Below are positions 54,424 through 63,951 of a DNA stretch of 64,000 nucleotides, one piece after another. The DNA comes from Micromonospora sp. HM5-17. Lineage in GTDB: Bacteria > Actinomycetota > Actinomycetes > Mycobacteriales > Micromonosporaceae. How positions within the stretch are numbered: position 1 is the first letter of the stretch; each line of letters begins with the position of its first letter. The notes under the pieces are model-generated. The model did no database searches. It had not been told where the DNA came from and saw only the letters and a program-made list of their open reading frames with translations. The position numbers and the translations under genes are program-made. The stretch lies in the NCBI RefSeq assembly GCF_003762835.1, contig NZ_RJWA01000002.1, forward strand, positions 806,001 to 870,000, read 5' to 3'.

Positions 54424-56922
54424 TCAGAGCTGGCCCACGTCGGTGATCCGCAGGACCGCCGTGCCGGCGGCGTCGGAGGCGGCCAGATCCACCTCGGCGC
54501 TGATCCCCCAGTCGTGATCGCCCTCGGGGTCGTCGAAGATCTGCCGGACCGTCCACCGGTCCCGGCCCTGGTCGATCATCAGCATCGCGGGCCCGCGCGC
54601 GGCCGGACCGGTGCCGATCTCGTCGTACGTCGCGAAGTACGGCTCCAGCGCGTCGGCCCAGGCGTCGGCGTCCCAACCGTCGGCACCGTCGAGTTCCCCG
54701 AGCTCGTCCCAGCGGCGCAACGCCGCCAGCTCGACCCGGCGGAACAGCGCGTTGCGAACCAGCACCCGGAACGCCCGCACGTTCCCGGTGACCGCCGGCG
54801 GCCGCTCGTCCAGCGCCGTCTCGGCCACCTCGGTGGGATTGCGCAGCCGCTCCCACTCGTCGATCAGGCTGGAGTCGACCTGCCGGACCAGCTCGCCGAG
54901 CCACTCGATCAGGTCGATCAGCTCCTCGGTCTTGGCGTCCTCGGGAACGGTCTGCCGCAGCGCGCGGTACGCGTCCGCGAGGTAGCGCAGCACCAGCCCC
55001 TCGGAGCGGGACAGACCGTAGAAGCTGATGTACTCGGTGAAGGTCATGGCCCGCTCGTACATGTCCCGGACCACGGACTTCGGCCGTAGCTCGTAGTCGG
55101 CGACCCACGGGTGGCCGCGCCGGTACATCTCGTACGCGGCGTCCAGCAGCTCGGCCAGCGGCTTCGGGTGGGTCACCTCCTCCAGCAGCTCCATCCGGGC
55201 CTCGTACTCGATTCCCTCGGCCTTCATCGCGGCGACCGCCTCGCCCCGGGCCTTGAACTGCTGCGCCGACAGCACCGGACGGGGGTCGTCCAGGGTGGAC
55301 TCGATCACCGACAGGACGTCGAGCGCGTAGGTGGGGGACTCCGGGTCCAGCAGCTCGATCGCGGCCAGCGCGAACGGCGACAGCGGCTGGTTGAGCGCGA
55401 AGTCGAGCTGGAGGTCGACGGTGAGGCGTACGCGCCGGCCGGTCTCGTCCGGCTCGTCCAGCCGTTCGATGACGCCCCCGGCCAGCAGAGCCCGGTAGAT
55501 CGCGATCGCACGGCGGATGTGCCGCCGCTGCGCGGCCCGATCCTCGTGGTTGTCGGTGAGCAGGTGCCGCATCGCGGCGAACGCGTCGCCGGGTCGGGCG
55601 ATGACGTTGAGCAGCATCGCGTGGCTGACGGTGAAGCTGGAGGTCAACGGCTCCGGCTCGGCCTCGACCAGCCGCTCGAAGGTCGGCTTGCCCCAGCCGA
55701 TCGAACCCTCCGGCGGCTTCTTCTTGACCACCTTCCGGCGCTTGCGCGGGTCGTCGCCCGCCTTGGCCAGCGCCCGCTCGTTCTCGATCACGTGCTCCGG
55801 CGCCTGCACCACCACCCGGCCGATGGTGTCGAACCCGGCCCGACCGGCCCGACCGGCGATCTGGTGGAACTCGCGCGCCTTGAGCAGCCGGGTCCGGACG
55901 CCGTCGAACTTCGACAGGCCGGTGAAGAGGACGGTGCGGATCGGCACGTTGATGCCGACCCCGAGGGTGTCGGTGCCGCAGATGACCTTGAGAAGCCCGG
56001 CCTGGGCCAGGGTCTCGACGAGACGTCGGTACTTCGGCAGCATCCCGGCGTGGTGTACGCCGATGCCGTGGCGGACCAGCCGGGAGAGCGTACGTCCGAA
56101 GCCGGCGGTGAACCGGAAGTTGCCGACGGCCTCGGCGATCTTGTCCTTCTCGGCGCGGGTGGCGACGTTGACGCTCACCAGCGCCTGGGCGCGCTCCAGG
56201 GCGGCGGCCTGGGTGAAGTGCACGACGTAGATCGGCGCCTGCTTCGTCTCGAGCAGTTCCTCCAGCGTCTCGTGCAGCGGCGTCATCGCGTACGAGAACA
56301 TCAGCGGCACCGGCCGCTCCGCGTTCTTGACCACGGCGGTGGGCCGGCCGGTACGCCGGGTCAGGTCGTCGACGAACCGGGTGACGTCGCCCAGCGTGGC
56401 GGACATCAGGAGGAACTGCGCCTGCGGCAGCTCGATCAGCGGCACCTGCCAGGCCCACCCGCGGTCCGGCTCCGAGTAGAAGTGGAACTCGTCCATGATC
56501 ACCAGGCCGACGTCGGCCTGCGCGCCGTCCCGCAGCGCGATGTTCGCGAGGATCTCGGCGGTGCAGCAGATGATCGGGGCGTCCTCGTTGACGCTGGCGT
56601 CCCCGGTCAGCATCCCGACGTTGTCGGCGCCGAAGATCTCGCAGAGGGCGAAGAACTTCTCCGAGACGAGGGCCTTGATCGGCGCCGTGTAGAAGCTCAC
56701 CCGGTCGTCGGCCAGGGCGGCGAAGTGGGCGCCGGTGGCGACCAGGCTCTTGCCGGAGCCGGTCGGGGTGCTCAGGATCAGGTTGGCGCCCGAGACGATC
56801 TCGATCAGCGCCTCCTCCTGGTGGGGGTAGAGGCTGAACCCTCGTTCCTGCGCCCACCCCGAGAACGTGTCGAACAGGACGTCAGGGTCGGCGGTGCCCG
56901 GCAGCCGGTCGGTGAGCGTCAT
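54424..56922 (-). CDS. DEAD/DEAH-box RNA helicase, Ski2-like with DUF3516
   Basis: This 832-residue helicase has Walker A STPTGSGKSLVA, motif Ia TAPIKALVSEK, the DEFH box VIMDEFHFYSEPD, motif III LMSATLG, and motif VI QIAGRAGRAGFD. A long C-terminal region follows (DUF3516 of actinobacterial members). It probably remodels or unwinds RNA; the exact role is not established. The ATG at 56922 matches the family start, while the longer frame adds a proline/glycine-rich stretch. Confidence 0.9.
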   Translation of the reverse strand: MTLTDRLPGTADPDVLFDTFSGWAQERGFSLYPHQEEALIEIVSGANLILSTPTGSGKSLVATGAHFAALADDRVSFYTAPIKALVSEKFFALCEIFGADNVGMLTGDASVNEDAPIICCTAEILANIALRDGAQADVGLVIMDEFHFYSEPDRGWAWQVPLIELPQAQFLLMSATLGDVTRFVDDLTRRTGRPTAVVKNAERPVPLMFSYAMTPLHETLEELLETKQAPIYVVHFTQAAALERAQALVSVNVATRAEKDKIAEAVGNFRFTAGFGRTLSRLVRHGIGVHHAGMLPKYRRLVETLAQAGLLKVICGTDTLGVGINVPIRTVLFTGLSKFDGVRTRLLKAREFHQIAGRAGRAGFDTIGRVVVQAPEHVIENERALAKAGDDPRKRRKVVKKKPPEGSIGWGKPTFERLVEAEPEPLTSSFTVSHAMLLNVIARPGDAFAAMRHLLTDNHEDRAAQRRHIRRAIAIYRALLAGGVIERLDEPDETGRRVRLTVDLQLDFALNQPLSPFALAAIELLDPESPTYALDVLSVIESTLDDPRPVLSAQQFKARGEAVAAMKAEGIEYEARMELLEEVTHPKPLAELLDAAYEMYRRGHPWVADYELRPKSVVRDMYERAMTFTEYISFYGLSRSEGLVLRYLADAYRALRQTVPEDAKTEELIDLIEWLGELVRQVDSSLIDEWERLRNPTEVAETALDERPPAVTGNVRAFRVLVRNALFRRVELAALRRWDELGELDGADGWDADAWADALEPYFATYDEIGTGPAARGPAMLMIDQGRDRWTVRQIFDDPEGDHDWGISAEVDLAASDAAGTAVLRITDVGQL

Positions 56923-57166
56923 AGGTGGTCCATGGTGCCTGCCCGCCCGCGGCGACGCCAATTCGCCCCCCGGGCCCGACCAGCCCGGGTCGGCGATGCG
57001 TGGCCGGGCGCGGGTCTGTGTGACGACCGACCCGGCGGCGGGCGCGGGTGGCGGTCCGCCGGGTGCGGGTCTGTGCGGCGGCCAACCGGGCGCGGGTCCG
57101 AACGGTGGTCGGCCACGGCGGCCGGAGGTGCGCACGGCGGGCCGGCTCGCGTGGCGGCCTGGGCGC

Positions 57167-58093
57167 TCAGCGGCGGCGGAAGATGAGATCGAAGGCGGGG
57201 CGGCCGGCCCGGCGCGCGCGGCGCTCGAACTTCGTCACCGGGCGGTACGCCGGTCGGGGCGCGTATCCCGGGTAGGTGTTGACCAGGCCGGGGTCGGCGC
57301 TCAGGACGGCGAGCATCGACTCGGCGTACTCGGCCCAGTCGGTGGCGCAGTGCAGGACGCCGCCCGGGGCGAGTCGGGAGCGGAGCAGCGCGACGTGCGC
57401 GGGCTGGATGAGCCGACGCTTGTGGTGGCGGGCCTTGGGCCACGGATCGGGGAAGAAGACGTGTACGGCGGCGAGCCGGTCCGGCGGGAGCAGATGCCGG
57501 AGCAGGTCGAGGGCGTCGCCCCGGGCGATCCGGACATTCGTCAACCCGAGCCGTTCCACCAGCGAGAGCAGGTTGGCGATGCCCGGGGTGTGGACCTCGA
57601 CGGCGAGGTAGTCCCGTCCGGGGTCGGCGGCGGCCATCGCGGCCGTCGCGTCGCCCATCCCGAAGCCGATCTCGAGCACCACCGGAGCCTGGCGGCCGAA
57701 CAGCGCGGCCAGGTCGAGCGGGACGATCGGCGCGTCGGGGCCGTCGAGTCCTGCCGCGTCCCCGGTGACCCCGGCCGTCGCGTCGCCGGATCCGGCGATC
57801 GTCGCCGGTTCCGCGTCGCGCCCGGCGCCCTCCGGTCCGGGTCCGGCGGCCCCCGGGGCGGGGTCGGCGTCGGTGCCCTCCGGTCCGGGCGGGGTCCCCG
57901 GAATGGTCAGCCCGTACCGCGGCCAGAGCCGGTTGAGCGCGTCGAGGTGCCGGGCGCCGAGGCGACCCCGACGCGGGTGGAAGGTGCGGATCCGGGCCGG
58001 GTGCCCCTCGACCGGGATCGTGTCGGCCGGCGAGACCGGGGCCGGAGACCCCGACCCGGGTCCGGAACGGCGGTGCTGGCGGGCGAGGGTCAC
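57167..58093 (-). CDS. trmB: tRNA (guanine-N7)-methyltransferase
   Basis: This 308-residue enzyme has the SAM motif LEIGFGMGDATAAMA, VEVHTPGIANLL, the VHVFFPDPWPKARHHKRRL signature, and HCATDWAEYAESM. These are clear TrmB marks; the enzyme makes m7G46 in tRNA. An alanine/glycine/aspartate-rich insert at about residues 66-125 makes it about 60 residues longer than E. coli TrmB. The GTG start at 58093 is divergent from the secreted protein gene. Confidence 0.92.
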   Translation of the reverse strand: MTLARQHRRSGPGSGSPAPVSPADTIPVEGHPARIRTFHPRRGRLGARHLDALNRLWPRYGLTIPGTPPGPEGTDADPAPGAAGPGPEGAGRDAEPATIAGSGDATAGVTGDAAGLDGPDAPIVPLDLAALFGRQAPVVLEIGFGMGDATAAMAAADPGRDYLAVEVHTPGIANLLSLVERLGLTNVRIARGDALDLLRHLLPPDRLAAVHVFFPDPWPKARHHKRRLIQPAHVALLRSRLAPGGVLHCATDWAEYAESMLAVLSADPGLVNTYPGYAPRPAYRPVTKFERRARRAGRPAFDLIFRRR

Positions 58094-58253
58094 GGGACAG
58101 TGAGCCTACGCGACGACCCAGGGAAACCGTCGATCGTGATGGATAACCCCCATCTGGGAGTGTCCGGCGCCACAAGGTGAGAGGATTTCCCCGTACGGCG
58201 GGCCGGCGGCCGACCAGCCCGGCCCTGCCCACGACGTCCGGGAGGGGGAAGCC

Positions 58254-58766
58254 GTGTCCAGCCGCCGCCGTGCCCTGCTGCTCGCCGGGCCGGTCGTCCT
58301 CGCCGGGGTCCTCCTCGGCGCCGCCCCGGCCCGGGCCGCCGACGTCTTCGTGCAGGTGAACCCGAGCACCGTGGAGGCCGGATTCATGGTCGGGATCAAG
58401 GCCAGCTGCCGGGTCAACACCCAGCCCGCGACCGTCGAGTCGTCCGCGTTCGGCAGCGTCACCGTGCACCCCCAGGCCGGGTTCCTGACCGCCGTGGCGA
58501 CCGTGCCGGAGACGACCAGGGCGGACACCTACCGGGTCCGGCTGAGCTGCCCGGACGGCAAGAACGCGTCCACCCGGTTGATGGTGGTGGGCAGCGGCGG
58601 CCGGTGGCCACAGAAGGGCCCGGCGACCGGGTTCGGTGGTACCGCGGGCGACGATCCGGGACGGCTGCTGACGGTCGGAGGGCTCGGCGTCACCGGTCTC
58701 GGCGCGGTGCTGGGTCTGGTCGCGCTCCGCCGCCGGCGGCGGTCGGCGGTCGCGGGTCGGATCTGA
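58254..58766 (+). CDS. Secreted wall-anchored protein, candidate sortase substrate
   Basis: This 170-residue protein has an N-terminal signal peptide (cleavage near ARAA, residue about 28) and an about 90-residue beta-rich extracellular part with a cysteine pair (ASCRVN, LSCPDG). A C-terminal sorting-like signal follows: GPATG at 122-126, a hydrophobic segment (about 141-160) and RRRRR. The motif differs from LPXTG in its first position. The sortase gene starts 17 bp downstream, so the pair is probably an operon. Confidence 0.78.
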   Translation: MSSRRRALLLAGPVVLAGVLLGAAPARAADVFVQVNPSTVEAGFMVGIKASCRVNTQPATVESSAFGSVTVHPQAGFLTAVATVPETTRADTYRVRLSCPDGKNASTRLMVVGSGGRWPQKGPATGFGGTAGDDPGRLLTVGGLGVTGLGAVLGLVALRRRRRSAVAGRI

Positions 58767-58783
58767 GGTCACACCCCGGTCCG

Positions 58784-59497
58784 ATGCCCCGCACCGCCTC
58801 CGCCAGTTCCCGCCGGCCGATCATCGGCAGCCGGCGGCCGGCGCCGTACCTGCGGCACCCCGCCGCCCGCGGCACCGGCCGGCGGCGCCGGAGCCCGGTC
58901 GGGCCGCTCGCCGTCGTCCTCGTGCTGCTCGGCGTCTTCGCCACCGGAGCCGGCCTCGGCCGGTCCGCGGACGACCCGTGGTGGTGGCGGTACAGCGGCA
59001 CCCGGGAGCCGCCACGGGAGTTTCCGGTGCTGGAGCCGAGCCGGCCGGTGCGGCTGGAGATCCCGTCGATCGGGGTACGCGCCCCGGTGCACCGGGTGGG
59101 CCTGGCCGAGGACGGCTCGATCGCCGTACCCGATCTGGACCGGCACCACGAGGTGGGCTGGTACGAGCGGGGGCCGACCCCCGGGCAGTTCGGCCCGGCG
59201 ATCCTCGTCGGGCACTCCGACACCCGTACCGGTCCGTCGGTCTTCCACGGCCTGGCCAAGCTCCGTCCCGGAGCACGGGTCGAGGTGACCCGGCAGGACC
59301 GCTCGGTGGCGATCTTCGAGGTCAACTCGGTCGAACGCTTCGACAAGGACGCCCTGCCGGTCGAGCGGGTGTACGGCGACTACCGGCGTCCCTGGCTCCG
59401 GTTGATCACCTGCGGCGGTCGGTGGGTCGGGGGGAGCACCGGCTACGCGGACAACGTGATCGCGTTCGCCTCGCTGGTGGACGCCCGCACCACGTGA
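58784..59497 (+). CDS. Class F sortase
   Basis: This 237-residue membrane transpeptidase has a basic N-terminus and one membrane segment (about 38-56). The sortase domain has IPSIGVRAPVHRVGL, catalytic His144 in LVGHSDTR and Cys210 in LITCGGRW. Sortases cleave a wall-sorting signal and join the protein to peptidoglycan or another acceptor. The ATG was chosen where the basic N-terminus begins. It directly follows the candidate substrate gene. Confidence 0.87.
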   Translation: MPRTASASSRRPIIGSRRPAPYLRHPAARGTGRRRRSPVGPLAVVLVLLGVFATGAGLGRSADDPWWWRYSGTREPPREFPVLEPSRPVRLEIPSIGVRAPVHRVGLAEDGSIAVPDLDRHHEVGWYERGPTPGQFGPAILVGHSDTRTGPSVFHGLAKLRPGARVEVTRQDRSVAIFEVNSVERFDKDALPVERVYGDYRRPWLRLITCGGRWVGGSTGYADNVIAFASLVDARTT

Positions 59498-59531
59498 CCG
59501 GGCGCACCGACGCGCACCCCCACCCTCGCCG

Positions 59532-60329
59532 CTAGCGGGCCGGCGGGCCGGCGCCGAGATCGGCGTCGACCACGATCGGGGCGTGATCCGAGGGGCCCTT
59601 GCCCTTGCGGGCCTCGCGGTCGACGTACGCCGACCGGACCGTGGCGGCGAACGACTCCGTCGCGTACACCAGGTCGATCCGCATGCCCTTGTTCTGGTGG
59701 AACATCCCGGCCCGGTAGTCCCAGTACGTGAACGGATGCGGTCCCTTCATCGGCGTCGGCACGACGTCGGAGAGCCCGAGCGCGCGCAGGTCGGCGAGGG
59801 CCTGCCGTTCGGCCGGGGTCACGTGGGTGGCGCCGACGAAGAGCGCCGGGTCCCACACGTCGGCGTCGGTCGGCGCGACGTTGAAGTCGCCGCAGACCAC
59901 CAGCGGACGTCCCGTCCGCAGCTCGGCGGCGAGCGCGTCCCGCAGCACCGCGAGCCAGGCCAGCTTGTACTCGTAGTGGGGCGAGTCCGGGGTTCGCCCG
60001 TTCGGCACGTAGATCGACCACACCCGTAGCCCCGCGCAGGTCGCCGCGATCGCCCGGGCCTCCGGCTCCGGAAAGCCCGGCTCGTCGGCGAAGCCGACCG
60101 CCACGTCCGCCATCCCGACCCGGGACAGAATCGCCACCCCGTTCCATCGGCCGTCGCCGTGGCTGGCCGCCGTGTAGCCCAGCTCGCCGACCTCCGCGAC
60201 CGGGAACGCCCCGGCGGGGCACTTCGTTTCCTGAAGGCAGACGACATCGGGCCGGGTGTCGGCGAGCCAGGTGAGCAGCCGGGGGAGCCGGGCCTTGACC
60301 GAGTTCACGTTCCAGGTAGCCAGGCGCAT
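59532..60329 (-). CDS. xth: Exodeoxyribonuclease III
   Basis: This 265-residue enzyme begins MRLATWNVNSVKARLPRLL, with CLQETKC, NGVAILSR, VPNGR, the catalytic GDFNVAPTDADVWDP and GPSDHAPIVVD. It acts in base-excision repair as an AP endonuclease and 3'-5' exonuclease. The ATG at 60329 matches the family start. It is convergent with the sortase operon and lies 88 bp downstream of the PAC2 gene. Confidence 0.93.
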   Translation of the reverse strand: MRLATWNVNSVKARLPRLLTWLADTRPDVVCLQETKCPAGAFPVAEVGELGYTAASHGDGRWNGVAILSRVGMADVAVGFADEPGFPEPEARAIAATCAGLRVWSIYVPNGRTPDSPHYEYKLAWLAVLRDALAAELRTGRPLVVCGDFNVAPTDADVWDPALFVGATHVTPAERQALADLRALGLSDVVPTPMKGPHPFTYWDYRAGMFHQNKGMRIDLVYATESFAATVRSAYVDREARKGKGPSDHAPIVVDADLGAGPPAR

Positions 60330-60417
60330 GTGCCCAGCGTGCCGGATCTCCCCGCATCCCGCCCGGCGAGCGGTGCGACGTGCCACGCCGGTCGGCCCGC
60401 GGGCGGGCGGCGGGGCC

Positions 60418-61338
60418 TCAGCTCGCGGGCGTCTCGCCCGAGTGGCCCTGCTCGGCGAGGAACCGCTCCAGCTCGGCGGCGAGCTCGTCGGCGGTGGGCA
60501 GCGGTCCGCTCGGGTTGGCGAGAAGGTTGGGGCCGTTCCGGCCCCGGGTGAAGGCGTCGTACTGCTCTTCCAGCGCCTGCACCAGCGACCGGGCCTCGTC
60601 GGCCTGGGCCACCTGCTGGTCGATCTCGACGCGTACCGCCTCGGCGGCGAGTCGCAGCCGCTCGGTCGGCAACAGCAGACCGGTCGCCCGGGACACGGAG
60701 GCGAGCAGCAGCTCGGCGGCGGCCGGATACTCGGACTGGGCCACGTAGTGCGGTACGTGCACCGCGAACCCGAGCGCGTCCCGCCCCAGCTGGCCGAGGC
60801 GGAACTCCAGCAGGTTTCCGGCGCTGCCGGGGACCTGGATGCGTTGCAGCCACGACTCGTACCCGATGATCAGATCCGGGCGGGTGGCGTGTGCGGTCAC
60901 CCCGATCGGACGGGTGTGCGGTACGGCCATCGGAATCGCGTTGAGCCCGACGGTGAGCCGGACGCCGAGCCGTTCGACCAGCCCGATCAGCGCCGTGATG
61001 AACCGTTCCCATTGGAAGTCCGGCTCCGGGCCGGAGAGCAACAGGAACGGCGTACCCGCGTCGTCTCGGAGCAGGTGCAGCTCCAGCCTCGGCTGCTCGT
61101 AGTGCTCCCAGTGGTCCTCGACGAAGATCATGGTTGGGCGCCGGGACCGGTAGTCGAGCAGCTGGTCGACGTCGAAGGCGGCGATCGTCCGGCAGTCGAG
61201 CGTCGACATGAGGTGTTCGCGAGCGAGCCGGGTCGCGTTCCCTGCGTCGACGAAGCCGGACAGCGCCTGGATCAGCACCGGCTGCCCCAGCTCGGGCAGG
61301 TCGTCGGTGAGTTGGTAGAGCTCGTTCGGGTCGAGCAC
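60418..61338 (-). CDS. PAC2-family protein
   Basis: This 306-residue protein has the PAC2 core (LIQALSGFVDAGNATRLAREHL, VEDHWEHYEQPRLELHLL, GVTAHATRPDLI). A short helical C-terminal region follows. Related archaeal/eukaryotic PAC2 proteins are proteasome assembly chaperones; in actinobacteria the role is not established. It lies 14 bp downstream of the adenosine deaminase gene and is probably cotranscribed. Confidence 0.88.
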   Translation of the reverse strand: MLDPNELYQLTDDLPELGQPVLIQALSGFVDAGNATRLAREHLMSTLDCRTIAAFDVDQLLDYRSRRPTMIFVEDHWEHYEQPRLELHLLRDDAGTPFLLLSGPEPDFQWERFITALIGLVERLGVRLTVGLNAIPMAVPHTRPIGVTAHATRPDLIIGYESWLQRIQVPGSAGNLLEFRLGQLGRDALGFAVHVPHYVAQSEYPAAAELLLASVSRATGLLLPTERLRLAAEAVRVEIDQQVAQADEARSLVQALEEQYDAFTRGRNGPNLLANPSGPLPTADELAAELERFLAEQGHSGETPAS

Positions 61339-61352
61339 CGGTCAGGACCTCC

Positions 61353-62414
61353 TCAACGGGGTACACCGGGACGCGTCCGTGCGAACGGCGCCCCGCTGTA
61401 GCAAACGCTGCCGCTATCTTTGTCCATTCCGTGGAGCCACTCGGCGACCCCCGCCCGCAGCTGCGCGCGGAGCGCGGGCGGAGCGGCCGAGGCGTCGATG
61501 GAGCTCGCGGCCAGGGTCGCCAGCTCCGCGTCGGAGCAGCCCAGCACGTCTCGGGTTAGGACGTACTGGTCGAGCAGGCCGGTGCCGAACAGCAGCGGGT
61601 CGTCGGTGCCCAGCGCCACCGGCACGCCGGCGGCCAGCAGCGTACGCAGCGGCGTCGAGGCCAGGTCGGCGGTGACCCCGAAGGGCGGGTATGAGCTGGG
61701 GCACACCTCCAGGGCGACCGCGCGGCTCGCGAGCAGCTCCAGGGTGGCCGGGTCGGCCGTCGCGGTGAGTCCGTGGCCGATCCGGTGTGCCCCGAGCAGC
61801 CGGACGCAGTCGCGGACGTGCCGGGCAGGCTCGTAGAAGCCGCCGTGCGGCACCGCGAGCAGTCCGGCCCCGGCCGCGACCCGGGCGGCGGGGACGAAGT
61901 CGGCGACCCGACCCAGACGCTCGTCGTTGGAGAGGCCGAAGCCGACCACGCCCCGGTCGGCGTACCGGACCGCGAGCCGGGCCACCCGGAGCGCCTGTTC
62001 CGGCGATCCCGCCCAGCTCGCGGCCAGGACCACGCCGGTCCGGCCGCCGGCCGCACCGGCCAGCACGGCCTCCACCACCGGTTCGAGCCCGCCGAGCCGG
62101 GCGGCGTACGTCGTCGGGTCGACCTGGATCTCCAGCCAGCCGCCCCCGTCGGCGGCGGTGTCCTCGGCCGCCTCGGCGACGACGCGTCGCAGGTCGTCGG
62201 CGGTCCGTAGGGCGGCGCGGGCCAGGTCGTACCGACGCTGAAACGCTGACCAGCCGTGTACCGCGCCGGTGGGCAACGGCTCGGGCAGTGGCAGTCCGTA
62301 GCGGTCGGCCAGCTCGACGAGGGTGGCGGGCCGCATCGAACCGGTGAGGTGCAGGTGCAGGTTGGCCTTGGGCAGCCGGCGGAGGTCCCGTCTGCTCCCG
62401 GTGACCTGGGTCAT
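61353..62414 (-). CDS. Adenosine deaminase-family protein
   Basis: This 353-residue metal-dependent deaminase has the HxH motif in KANLHLHLTGSMRP, the HGG and GAHRIGHGL segments, EVCPSSYPPFGV and VALGTDDPLLFGTG. It should hydrolyse adenosine or a related purine to the hypoxanthine form. The ATG at 62414 is preferred over a GTG at 62441 because homology begins just after it. Confidence 0.87.
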   Translation of the reverse strand: MTQVTGSRRDLRRLPKANLHLHLTGSMRPATLVELADRYGLPLPEPLPTGAVHGWSAFQRRYDLARAALRTADDLRRVVAEAAEDTAADGGGWLEIQVDPTTYAARLGGLEPVVEAVLAGAAGGRTGVVLAASWAGSPEQALRVARLAVRYADRGVVGFGLSNDERLGRVADFVPAARVAAGAGLLAVPHGGFYEPARHVRDCVRLLGAHRIGHGLTATADPATLELLASRAVALEVCPSSYPPFGVTADLASTPLRTLLAAGVPVALGTDDPLLFGTGLLDQYVLTRDVLGCSDAELATLAASSIDASAAPPALRAQLRAGVAEWLHGMDKDSGSVCYSGAPFARTRPGVPR

Positions 62415-62617
62415 AACCCACGGTCTCACGGCGTCGGCCACGGTGGGGATCGGACGGTGGGCCGGTTGGCGGGTGGCCGGGTTGGCCGATCGGGCGAGGC
62501 GGACGATTCCGCGCGGCGGGATGAACGGCGCGGAGGTAGCCGCCCTCCTGGTCGGTCTCGGGCGCTGAGCCTGGCTTGACAGGATTGTCCGGGCTGGCCA
62601 TCGACGGCCACCTCTGT

Positions 62618-62649
62618 CATTCCCTGACCGATTGCTCAGTCAGGGAATG
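62618..62649. promoter_or_regulatory. 11-bp inverted repeat in the divergent adenosine deaminase/cell-wall gene region
   Basis: CATTCCCTGAC at 62618-62628 is the exact inverse complement of GTCAGGGAATG at 62639-62649, with a 10-nt spacer. It lies 61 bp upstream of the gene at 62710 and about 200 bp upstream of the deaminase. It could be an operator or a 5'-UTR hairpin. Confidence 0.5.
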
Positions 62650-62709
62650 TGTCGAGTACCACGTGATCACTCATCGTAATCGGGGGTTTCGGCTGCCTAG
62701 CCTCGTCGA

Positions 62710-63951
62710 ATGCGTGACGACGAGCTTCCTGATCTCGAGAACGGTGCGCCGCAGCATGGGGACCGATCGAATGAGATCCCCCCGTCCGGACAGTCCGTCG
62801 GGTCGGAGGCCGGGCGAGCCTGGGCCCGGACGTGGTCGGCGCTGGTACTCCTGCTGAACGGACTGGTGGGCCGGGCCAGGCTCGGGCTGTCCCGGCTCGG
62901 TCCGGCGGTGCGGTCCGTCCGGTCCGCTCTGGGGGCCGTGGCCGGGGCGGCCCGGCTCCGGCTCGATCCGGTGGCCCGGTTCCTTCGGCGCTGGCGTGAT
63001 CCGCTGGTCCGGATCGTCCGACGCTGGCGGCGTGCGGTGGCCCGGCTCGCCGCGCAGCAGGTCCGGGTCCACGGGCCGCGGCTGCGGCGTGCGGTCCAGC
63101 CGCTGCTCGACCGGGCCCGGCGCTGGCCCGCCTTCCGCGCCGGTGAAGCCGCCCTCCGCCGGGTCGCCCGACGCGGGGCGGACGGCATCCGGCGGGCGGG
63201 TACGCGGACCGCGGTGCTCCTCGACCGGCCGGTTCTCCGGCGCCTGGGTGCGGTCCGCCGCCCGGTATTGGCCGTGACGGCCGCGGGGGTGCTCTGCTGC
63301 CTGGGCCTGATCACCGCCGTCCACGGCGGGCCGGCGGCCGAGCCGGAGCCCGTCGGCGGGACGTCCGGCGACCGGGCCGCCCTCTCCCGCGTGGGCCGGT
63401 CCGCCAGCGGGGGTGCCGGCGCCGTGGACGCCCCGGCCGAACCGCACACCGCGACCCCGGCGCCGGAGCGCGCGGGCGAGTCGCCACCGCTGGCCGACAC
63501 ACCGCCGGTGGCGGGCCTGAGCCAGGTGCAGATGGACAACGCCCGGGCGATCGTCCGGACCGGGCGGGACATGGGGATTCCGCGTCGTGGGCTGATCATC
63601 GGCGTCGCCACGGCGATGCAGGAGAGCAGTCTGCTCAACCGGGCCAGCGAGGTCGTGCCGGAGTCCAAGCGGTACCCGCACCAGGGCACCGGCTGGGACC
63701 ACGACTCGGTCGGACTCTTCCAGCAGCGCAGCAGCGCCGGTTGGGGCCCGGTGAACCGGCTGATGGACCCCGCGTACGCCACCGCCCGGTTCTTCGAGGC
63801 GCTGCGTCGGGTACCGGGGTGGCAGCAGATGCGGCTCACCGACGCGGCCCAGGCGGTGCAGGTCTCGGCGTACCCGGAGCACTACGCGAAGCACGAGTGG
63901 GCCGCCACCCAGGTGGTCGACGCGCTCCTGCCGGACGACCGGCGGCACTGA
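62710..63951 (+). CDS. Membrane-anchored lytic-transglycosylase-like protein
   Basis: This 413-residue protein has a basic cytoplasmic N-terminal half of about 190 residues that is rich in arginine and leucine. One membrane segment follows (about 191-209, PVLAVTAAGVLCCLGLIT), then a disordered extracellular linker of about 65 residues and a C-terminal domain. That domain holds the catalytic glutamate in ATAMQESSLLN, then DHDSVGLFQQR and AYATARFFEAL. Such domains cut or bind peptidoglycan glycan strands. The function is inferred from the C-terminal domain. Confidence 0.8.
   Translation: MRDDELPDLENGAPQHGDRSNEIPPSGQSVGSEAGRAWARTWSALVLLLNGLVGRARLGLSRLGPAVRSVRSALGAVAGAARLRLDPVARFLRRWRDPLVRIVRRWRRAVARLAAQQVRVHGPRLRRAVQPLLDRARRWPAFRAGEAALRRVARRGADGIRRAGTRTAVLLDRPVLRRLGAVRRPVLAVTAAGVLCCLGLITAVHGGPAAEPEPVGGTSGDRAALSRVGRSASGGAGAVDAPAEPHTATPAPERAGESPPLADTPPVAGLSQVQMDNARAIVRTGRDMGIPRRGLIIGVATAMQESSLLNRASEVVPESKRYPHQGTGWDHDSVGLFQQRSSAGWGPVNRLMDPAYATARFFEALRRVPGWQQMRLTDAAQAVQVSAYPEHYAKHEWAATQVVDALLPDDRRH

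Noticed and set aside
62415-62709. c-di-AMP (ydaO-type) riboswitch upstream of the cell-wall enzyme
   Set aside because: Such riboswitches often precede actinobacterial cell-wall hydrolases, but none of the conserved core could be seen here.
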